Shown in pieces: positions 57,740 through 64,000 of a DNA stretch of 64,000 nt. Every line of letters begins with the position of its first letter. The first letter of the stretch is position 1. Source of the stretch: Nemertoderma westbladi (Eukaryota > Xenacoelomorpha > Nemertodermatida > Nemertodermatidae); contig JAUCBJ010007524.1 in NCBI GenBank assembly GCA_032718475.1, positions 186,001-250,000 on the forward strand. The letters run 5' to 3'. The translations under genes were made by a program, and so were the position numbers. The notes under the pieces were generated by a model. It was not told the DNA's origin. It searched no databases and saw only the letters and a program-made list of their open reading frames with translations.

Positions 57740-58760
57740 ACAATTTCGCTGTGGGGGTTTTCATTGACGGTCATTTACGACGTCAGTTTTTACATTTGAG
57801 TGAATCTAGAGCTTCTGTATGCTGTATGTATAGTGTATCTGTCGGACTGTCACTCAAAAAGGAATCACACGACTAAACTTTGTTAATTTGGTTTTCATGG
57901 TCGGTGATTTTATTTAAGATGTTAATTTTCAGGTTTGCAGGAATCTCTAGACTGTCTTTAAAACTGACATACAGTACAGACAACTACGTCTTGTGTTGTG
58001 ACTTTAAGGTTTCAATTTCTGTAATCTACGAAAAATTCTGACCTTACAGTAATTCGATTAAATAAAAATTTGATATTATTTTTTTTTATTTTCGTGAAAA
58101 TTTGCAGGGTACCATGTCACCTTACGTTTACCTTACATAATTATTGATTATATTATAGTATATACTGTAGTTTATCGAAACGAAAGATACAATATCAAGA
58201 TACACACCAAATGGATGCCGTGTGGAAGAGTTGTTCGCATACAACATCCCGTCCGGATATGAGATACTGTATTACATACATTACAACATATCGTTCGGTT
58301 GAGTTGTCCACATTATCATCAGGACGAGTTGATTTGGTTCAAATTGGCGGATTAGGGCCATGTTGTTAAGGAAATAGATTACATAAAGTTAACTAAACCC
58401 TAATCGCTTATCTTAAAATGAAATGCATAGCCTACTGTATTTGTCATTGCAGCACAAAAATATCCAGCTATGCATTCCGAGAATTGGTAAAACAATTGTT
58501 TTATCCTAAATAGTTGGCATTCTCCATTTACAGTAAGCCCTATCTACTGTAAAGGCTTGGTTGTTATTGGTTGGCTCATAAACTTGTTTCAATAAGTTTC
58601 TATAGAATGTTATTCAACATTATAGCAATGCCCATAGAAATATATTGCATTAGTCCTATACGTAACACCCCCACCAGTAAATAACATTAGTTCTATATGG
58701 AACGCCCCTTAAAATATTTCACATTTAGTTCTATAGGGGAACGCCCCCTAAAATAACTAC
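57740..58760. other. gene-free stretch before the EF-hand gene
   Basis: No coding region seen. At 58640-58752 three diverged units of about 45 bp share TTAGT(C/T)CTATA followed by AACGCCCC. This could be part of the EF-hand gene's upstream region. Confidence 0.4.
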
Positions 58761-58767
58761 ATAAAGG

Positions 58768-58893
58768 TATAATCAACACAGATTCCTCACTTGATCCGAC
58801 ATTGTTGCATTTGTGATATATTTACAAAAAATATTAAGTATTAACCCAACACAAATTCGCAGTTACTTCAATTTCTTCAACAATCTCTCACAA
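58768..58893 (+). promoter_or_regulatory. putative TATA-like element and 5'UTR exon of the EF-hand gene
   Basis: TATAAT at 58768-58773 is followed by a stretch ending at a strong donor CAA|GTAAGT (58893/58894). A matching acceptor TTTGATTCTGCAG ends at 59612, 11 bp before the EF-hand ATG. This implies a 5'UTR intron of 719 bp that contains a C-tract repeat. Exon start is not known. Confidence 0.5.
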
Positions 58894-58997
58894 GTAAGTA
58901 AAATTATGTATATACAATATTTGTTTTTTTTTTTTTTCGCACAGGACGAAGCGAGCTTAACATCGATAGGTTGTACAACCACAGCAGAAAGGGGGTG

Positions 58998-59205
58998 GGG
59001 GGGCTGAACGCAATAAAAATTCATCCCTCTCCAGGGGAAATTGGACACTAATAACAGGTGATTACTTTCAAAAGTAAACTGTAACCTGTTCTATTGTGTT
59101 TAGTTTATTGTTTGGGTTAAAATAACGTGCCACTGTACGCAATTTGCCAAGGCGTGATTTGCGTCTAGCCTCCCCCCCCCCCCCCCCCTGTCTCAACTTC
59201 AGTAT
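58998..59205. repeat. dispersed repeat with terminal C17 tract, copy 3
   Basis: Same order as at 10.0 and 52.7 kb but shorter: AACGCAATAAAAATTCATCC, CTCTCCAGGGGAAATTGG, GTTTATTGTTTGGGTTAAAA, TAACGTGCCACTGTA, then an internal deletion, GCCAAGGCGTGATTTGCGTC, C17 (59172-59188) and TGTCTCAAC. Sits within the proposed 5'UTR intron of the EF-hand gene. Confidence 0.85.
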
Positions 59206-59623
59206 TTCAAATTCAAACTCTAGCGGAAGAATTGAGAACTGTAGTACCCCCATGCAAATTACATTTAATTTTTGAATTTTTAATATTTGACAGACTATAA
59301 TATAGTACTTCATGTGTTCCAAGATTGGTTAAATTCTATCAAATATTGGGTTATTAACCTTCAAAGATTAGGCAACTGCTAGACCACGGTTGAAACAGTG
59401 GTTCCCAAATGTTGCGTTAGCTAATCGCAAACTGGCGTTATGTTACACATGAGCTACCGAGTTTACAGTGGCAGACTACTCTCGTACAATGACTAGGACA
59501 ATGATACATACTGTATACTTTACAGGCCCCAGACTGGCAAAATACCGTTTAGTCCACGTCTAAATAATGGTTCTTAAATTTTCCTATTGTGTATTATTAT
59601 TTGATTCTGCAGATAAATACAAA

Positions 59624-60247
59624 ATGGAACAGAGCCGAGAAGAATTTATTGTGATGTGTCGAACCGCGATCCACGACAAAGAGTCCGGGTCGTACGAGGA
59701 ACTTTACCAAATTCTCCTGCGTTGTTTCGTCCGTGCCGATAAAGAAATGGTTGGTAAAGTGAGTCTAGACAACATCGACACCCTTATAGAGGAGGCAGCA
59801 GCCCTCCCGAGAAGGTACGGATTCGCACCCAAAAGTGAAGATCTATTCCCAGACGCTGCAGCTCGTAAAGCATCGAGAGAGAAGATGTTTAAAGAGATGG
59901 ATGTTGAGAAGGAGGGATATATTTCTTTGGATAACTGGATTAACTTCGCAGTAGAACATATTGCCGGTAAAGTTGCAAGTAACCTACCAAAGGATCACCT
60001 TGGTGGAACCACCCAAGAAGTCACCAAGGAAGAATTCATAACGTTTATCAAGAAAGCAGTAGATAAATCAACACCCGAATACCGGGAGTTGTATTTCTTC
60101 CTTCTGAAGTCCTTCATGAGAGGCGACACAAACCGCAATGGAGAAATAGATGCGGTTGAGTTCGATAAAATGATTGAAGATGCGGCCCAGGCCCCGAGGA
60201 GATTCGACTTGGCGCCGAAAGCATCTGAGATGTTTCCGAGTGATAAG
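59624..60247 (+). CDS. EF-hand gene coding exon 1 (residues 1-208)
   Basis: Codes the first three EF-hand loops and ends APKASEMFPSDK at the donor GTGAGT. An upstream ATG at 59567 is in frame but lies in what looks like the polypyrimidine/acceptor region of an intron. Confidence 0.88.
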
Positions 60248-60734
60248 GTGAGTTAATTAAAGAGCTGTTTTGCTGTGATAAAGATATAGGCTTAGGTTAT
60301 CGGTGAATGTGAAAGCCCCTCTGATCTATTTGCAGTAACCTACCTGCATATAGGCCGCCAATATCTAACTAAACAAGGTTCAATACTCAGGAACTATCCA
60401 ACCCTTATTCTCTCTCTCTCATTTTCCCACTGCTAATTGCTACATCTTTACTAATGGACATAAAATTGCGAAATGTTTGCAATATAAAAACCGTTGATTA
60501 CCGGTATAGTTTAGGGAGAAATAATTGTGTAAACTTCTGTATAATATTAAATACCACATCTGTCAAGTTCGAGAATAATGCTATATAATTTAATTTATTT
60601 TTCAGGCTAGATTTACCGCGCGAAAGCTTCATTTTGACTCTATGGATGTTAACAAGAACGATGGAATCTCATTTGATGAGTGGCTTCATTTTACATTCAA
60701 TCATATCGTAAAGAAAGTGGCGTCGCTAACTTAG
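59624..60734 (+). CDS. EF-hand calcium-binding protein, internally duplicated (2 coding exons)
   Basis: Predicted soluble Ca2+-binding protein; join 59624-60247 and 60606-60734 gives 250 residues. Four EF-hand loops in two similar halves: D39-N50 and D93-N104 are degenerate (position 12 is Asn, not Glu), while D168-E179 (DTNRNGEIDAVE) has a complete canonical pattern and D222-E233 (DVNKNDGISFDE) has the ligands but Asp at position 6. Each half has EEF...ELY..LL..F at its start, then APRR(Y/F)..APK...(L/M)FP before the second loop, so the gene arose by an internal duplication. The start ATG (MEQSREEF) follows a splice acceptor by 11 bp. The donor AAG|GTGAGT and acceptor TTTTTCAG|GCT are phase 0. 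I do not recognise a named orthologue; a sensor or buffer role is inference. Confidence 0.9.
60606..60734 (+). CDS. EF-hand gene coding exon 2 (residues 209-250)
   Basis: ARFTARKLHFDSMDVNKNDG and ISFDEWLHFTFNHIVKKVAS, then LT and TAG at 60732-60734. Carries the fourth loop and mirrors the end of the first half (DNWINFAVEHIAGKVAS). A possible ATTAAA polyadenylation signal follows at about 60751. Confidence 0.88.
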   Translation, partial: ARFTARKLHFDSMDVNKNDGISFDEWLHFTFNHIVKKVASLT

Positions 60735-60759
60735 GTACTACAGTACATTATCCATTAAA

Positions 60760-61215
60760 AACTTTGTAAAAGACACTGTTCGTTGAATTATTTACATAAT
60801 GGTTGTGCACTAAAATATGTATTATTATTAATATACTGTAGTTTTCATTTCACTTAATTATTTCTTAATTAATACACTTATTTCACTTTCCTGTTGGCCT
60901 AAATGCTATACATAGTGTAACATATAAATATGAACCTACCTCTAGTATAAGAAGATGACCGGATGCTAAATTCTTATACAGTAGTCCCACAAGAAATGAT
61001 AACAAATAAGTTGGAGCTACTGTAGTTCCCAAAAAGGATAACCAAACATTCTATGGTTCTTTTCAGAGAATCTCATTGATATACTGTAGATTGTTGCAAA
61101 GCTATACATAGAATTCTATTAATTCGCAATGGATCCTTTTTATTATTTTTTTATTTAACTACATACGATTATAATAATTTAATAATATACTTTTACTGGA
61201 TACTTTTAATGGATC
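60760..61215. other. gene-free stretch
   Basis: AT-rich sequence between the EF-hand gene and a LINE-A fragment; nothing recognised. Confidence 0.4.
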
Positions 61216-61217
61216 TT

Positions 61218-61592
61218 TTTGATAGACTGCTACGCGGAAATCAAAATGGGTTCCGTAAAGGTCATAGGGCCATTGATCCCATTTTGGTACTTACAGTAGA
61301 AGGATAATTGAAGAGTTATCAAAAAAAGAAAGACAGGCACCTGGCTGTTATCTTTGTTGACTTCTTGAAGGCCTTTGATTTACATGGTGACACAGATCCA
61401 TTGGAAAACTCCTACTGGCTCGAGGAAAGTCGAGGAAATCTTGCCAAGTACCTAACTGATCTAGACATTGCTGATGACTTAGGAGTACTCTCATAATCAC
61501 TAGAGGGATCTCAACGGCTCATCAGTTCATCAGAACAGGTTGCTACTAGTGTTGGTCTTTTTGTTAAATCCAAAAAGACCAAAATTTTGACA
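61218..61592 (+). mobile_element. LINE-A RT fragment with internal deletion
   Basis: [12 protein letters not shown] at the start, then [18 protein letters not shown], an abrupt join to HGDTDPLE (the region between is deleted), then [20 protein letters not shown] and a stop, and SVGLFVKSKKTKILT in another frame. The FADD box has become IADD. Dead fragment. Confidence 0.9.
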
Positions 61593-61910
61593 GCGCCAAT
61601 AAGAGGTAAGGGTTAATACTCCAATAGGTGAAAACATAACAGGTAAGGCAGTAAGGCCTGAAGCTGTATTCAGATATTGGTAATGCAGTAATGTTCTCAA
61701 GCATCAACTCACAGATGTACTGGTAACCGGTAAGATGAAGACAAACCGCAAGGCCATATAAGGCCATGCCAAAACTATCCTACATCAGTACATGTAGGAA
61801 TACATAAACAAACATGAGGGCAAACGGGCCCATCATGGCGCAGTTAACTTTGAAAGTCCTCAGCAAAGTCTCTGACTGGATGAACTCTCCGTATTGTGGC
61901 CATTCTTCAC

Positions 61911-62062
61911 ATTAGTCGTAATTTTTTCATATAAATAGAAAACTTGATGAACAGCTGAGAAATAAGTGTTCAAAGATTGCAAGAATTATTGTTCGGTGCA
62001 GGCCATTTATTCAATTTAATAAATACACAAAATTTTAAAACGTGTTATTTATTTTATGATTG
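61911..62062. repeat. solo arm of the 13.6-kb fold-back family
   Basis: ATTAGTCGTAATTTTTTCAT, GAACAGCTGAGAAATAAGTG, TTCAAAGATTGCAAGAATTA, GCAGGCCATTTATTCAATTT and CGTGTTATTTATTTTATGA match one arm of 13635-14504 in order. The inverted partner arm and the C tract are absent here. Confidence 0.85.
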
Positions 62063-62109
62063 AAACTCACTTGTCCAATGTATTTTCTGGGTTATTTGAT
62101 TGGCATCAC

Positions 62110-62425
62110 AATCCCTCGGGGTTTAATAGACTATCAGTATTCGATCGATCTTGAACTCTGTCACCATCGTTCCGGGTTTAATAGACTCCATCGCCATTGT
62201 TCCGGGTTTAATAGACTCCGTCACCATCGTTCCAGGTTTAATAGACTCCGTCGCAATCGTTCCAGGTTTAATAGACTCCATCGCCATCGTTCCGGGTTTA
62301 ATAGACTCCGTCGCCATCATTCTGGGTTTAATAGACTCCGTCGCCATCATTCCGGTTTAATAGACTCCATTGCCATCATTCCTGGCTTAATAGATTTCGT
62401 TGCCATCGATCCTTCTTTTAATAAT
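62110..62425. repeat. 30-bp tandem array (about 10 copies)
   Basis: Unit: TTTAATAGACTCCGTCGCCA then TCGTTCCGGG, with drift at the ends. The unit has no stop in several frames, so peptide repeats such as GLIDSVAIVP appear, but nothing supports translation. Confidence 0.92.
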
Positions 62426-62429
62426 CTAT

Positions 62430-63715
62430 TTTGTACCGGTATCTGATAGTCCAGAATAAATGTATCTGTAATCTGTACTGTACTCTGTACCCCTACCCCA
62501 TGGGATGTTATCTCTCTGTCTGCATGGTCTGTCAACGCAACACTCCTAGGCTGATAGGGCTGTTGTAGGCCTGTACATCAGTACATCTGTAGCGAAAACA
62601 GCTTGTACCCAAGGACAAATCTACTAGGTACAACTCTCAATTCTGTAGAGTTGTCCTTGCATTGTACCAGTAGAGATATATAATGCAAACGTCACTAGTG
62701 CCTAGCAACCAGTCCAGCTGTGAGTTGAGATACAAATTGCCAATAATAGAGGCATTGCTTGGACATTTTTAAAATAATTTTTGTACAAACTGACGTAGAT
62801 TTACCTTGGCTTTCCGATTTGTGTTTGACGAAACTGGTTAACATTTTGGGTGTGTTGGGGTGTGTCAGTGTGTGTGTGTGTGTAAAGTATAACTTTTCAG
62901 CATAAAAACACTTGAGGGTATATATTTATATACCGAGCGAGCACAGCGAGGGAGGTTTAAGTAAATAAATAAGGATCCCTAATGCTGACTAGTACCCTAT
63001 TCATATAATGTCATACCGCTACGTCATTTTGGCCAACTTAGCCACCGGACCTGACCTAGCCACCTCCATCATGTACAATAAACGCAGAAAGTATTATTAA
63101 ATATAGAACAAGATATATAATACATTTCCTATTCGTCAGTTTACAAAAGTGATTGGTCAACTCATAGCAATTAGCAATAATTTTAGTTCATTCAATATTG
63201 TTAACCAATGACAAACGTTTAGGAGATTAAAGGCTACCTACCTATCAACAATCATAACGCTGATGGATGGTCAAAGGTCCCACTAGGACAAAGCGTCCAC
63301 TCCTAACTACATATGCCAAAGAGTCCACACATTTATCGACACTTTGAGTTCGACAATAAATATTTTATGTTGACTTTGTATTAAAGAATTTAAATAATAA
63401 TATAAACAATTTCAATAGTATATAATCTAGACAGCTGCACTGATAACATATATTATAATATAATAAGAAACAATCACTTTTTTCACATCACAGCAAATAA
63501 TTGTGTATTCAATGGTGAAAACAATATTTTAAAATAAGTTTAACAAATTTTAAGTGTCAAACTTTAAGATATGATAGAGGGTTAGGGTGTAAGAAAAGGA
63601 ACCCTACATTCGTGCTGTAGGCCAATGGGTGGAGGTTAATCAATCAATAGCTAGATATACAGACAAGGTCGACTGAAGGTAATCAACCAAGTTTAAACAA
63701 TAATACAGTAAAGAT
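62430..63715. other. gene-free stretch
   Basis: A (TG)n microsatellite at about 62862-62882 and an ACCGAGCGAGCACAGCGAGG motif at 62932 that resembles other GAGCG...GCGAG repeat ends. No coding region recognised. Confidence 0.4.
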
Positions 63716-63717
63716 GC

Positions 63718-63800
63718 TGTGGGGCGAGCCACGAAAGTAAGCGAGCTTAGTGTGCCTTCGTTCTGTTGTTCTGTCAATTGATGTAATTGATGTGATTGAT
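63718..63800 (+). repeat. dispersed GGGCGAGCC family, short copy
   Basis: TGTGGGGCGAGCCACGAAAG, TAAGCGAGCTTAGTGTGCC and TTCGTTCTGTTGTTCTGTC match the first 70 bp of 40487-40905; the sequence then diverges. Confidence 0.75.
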
Positions 63801-64000
63801 GGAATAATTGAAATGATTGTCGTTGGGTTTGAAGTGAATTACAGTGGTATAGGTTATTCGTCAGATAAAGTAGGCCTACAGTTGGGAAGTGGAGGCTGCA
63901 ATAGCTATAAGGTAAATCCTCTACTAAAGAGTAAGTTGCCCACCAAGTTGAGAGCGCATACTATACCAACGATTTTGGAGACTTCATGTGCTGTCTTTTA

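Noticed and set aside
54045-57799. Very long open frames (up to about 1230 residues) on both strands
   Set aside because: They are forced by a 15-bp unit with no stop in any frame. All six frames are equally open, so openness carries no coding signal.
59567-59623. Upstream in-frame ATG for the EF-hand protein
   Set aside because: It lies just upstream of a good 3' splice site (TTTGATTCTGCAG ending at 59612), so it is probably intronic; the ATG at 59624 begins the conserved part.

Overview
This is a 64 kb, AT-rich piece of an animal (metazoan) nuclear genome. It carries four recognisable host genes, all on the + strand, in a background dominated by retrotransposon remains, fold-back elements and tandem arrays. 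Spliced genes with GT-AG introns, a nicotinic acetylcholine receptor subunit, BLOC1S1 and COMMD2 orthologues, and LINE/SINE debris exclude a prokaryote. The receptor subunit looks most like the muscle beta/gamma/delta class and many LINE reverse transcriptases look like those of marine invertebrates. A tunicate or similar invertebrate would fit, but I cannot fix the taxon from sequence alone.

Layout. 1-11.9 kb: no host gene; a broken LINE (3.1-5.5 kb), a 68-bp tandem array (5.9-7.1 kb), a 21-bp array (8.8-9.8 kb) and dispersed repeats. 11.99-34.32 kb: a nine-exon nicotinic receptor gene. The exon phases join into an uninterrupted 485-residue protein, and the introns hold at least six retroelement insertions, a hairpin fold-back element, a SINE and a piggyBac-like element. 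34.5-49 kb: 43-bp, 16-bp, GGGGT, 50-bp and 63-bp arrays, two more LINEs and a 2.7-kb fold-back element. 50.6-52.3 kb: two adjacent intronless genes, BLOC1S1 and COMMD2. 54.1-57.7 kb: a 3.6-kb array of a 15-bp unit with no stop codon in any frame. 58.8-60.7 kb: an EF-hand protein gene with a probable 5'UTR intron and one coding intron. 60.7-64 kb: repeat fragments.

The host genes do not form a pathway: one is a postsynaptic ion channel subunit, one belongs to lysosome-related organelle biogenesis (BLOC-1/BORC), one to the COMMD/Commander complex, and one is an EF-hand calcium-binding protein. The most informative structural events are a LINE fragment inserted into the receptor's first exon/intron junction with a 129-bp target-site duplication that copies the splice donor, and a near-intact 3.3-kb LINE inserted inside an older LINE with a 12-bp target-site duplication. 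All exon boundaries are my reading of frame, phase and splice motifs; no transcript evidence or database search was available.
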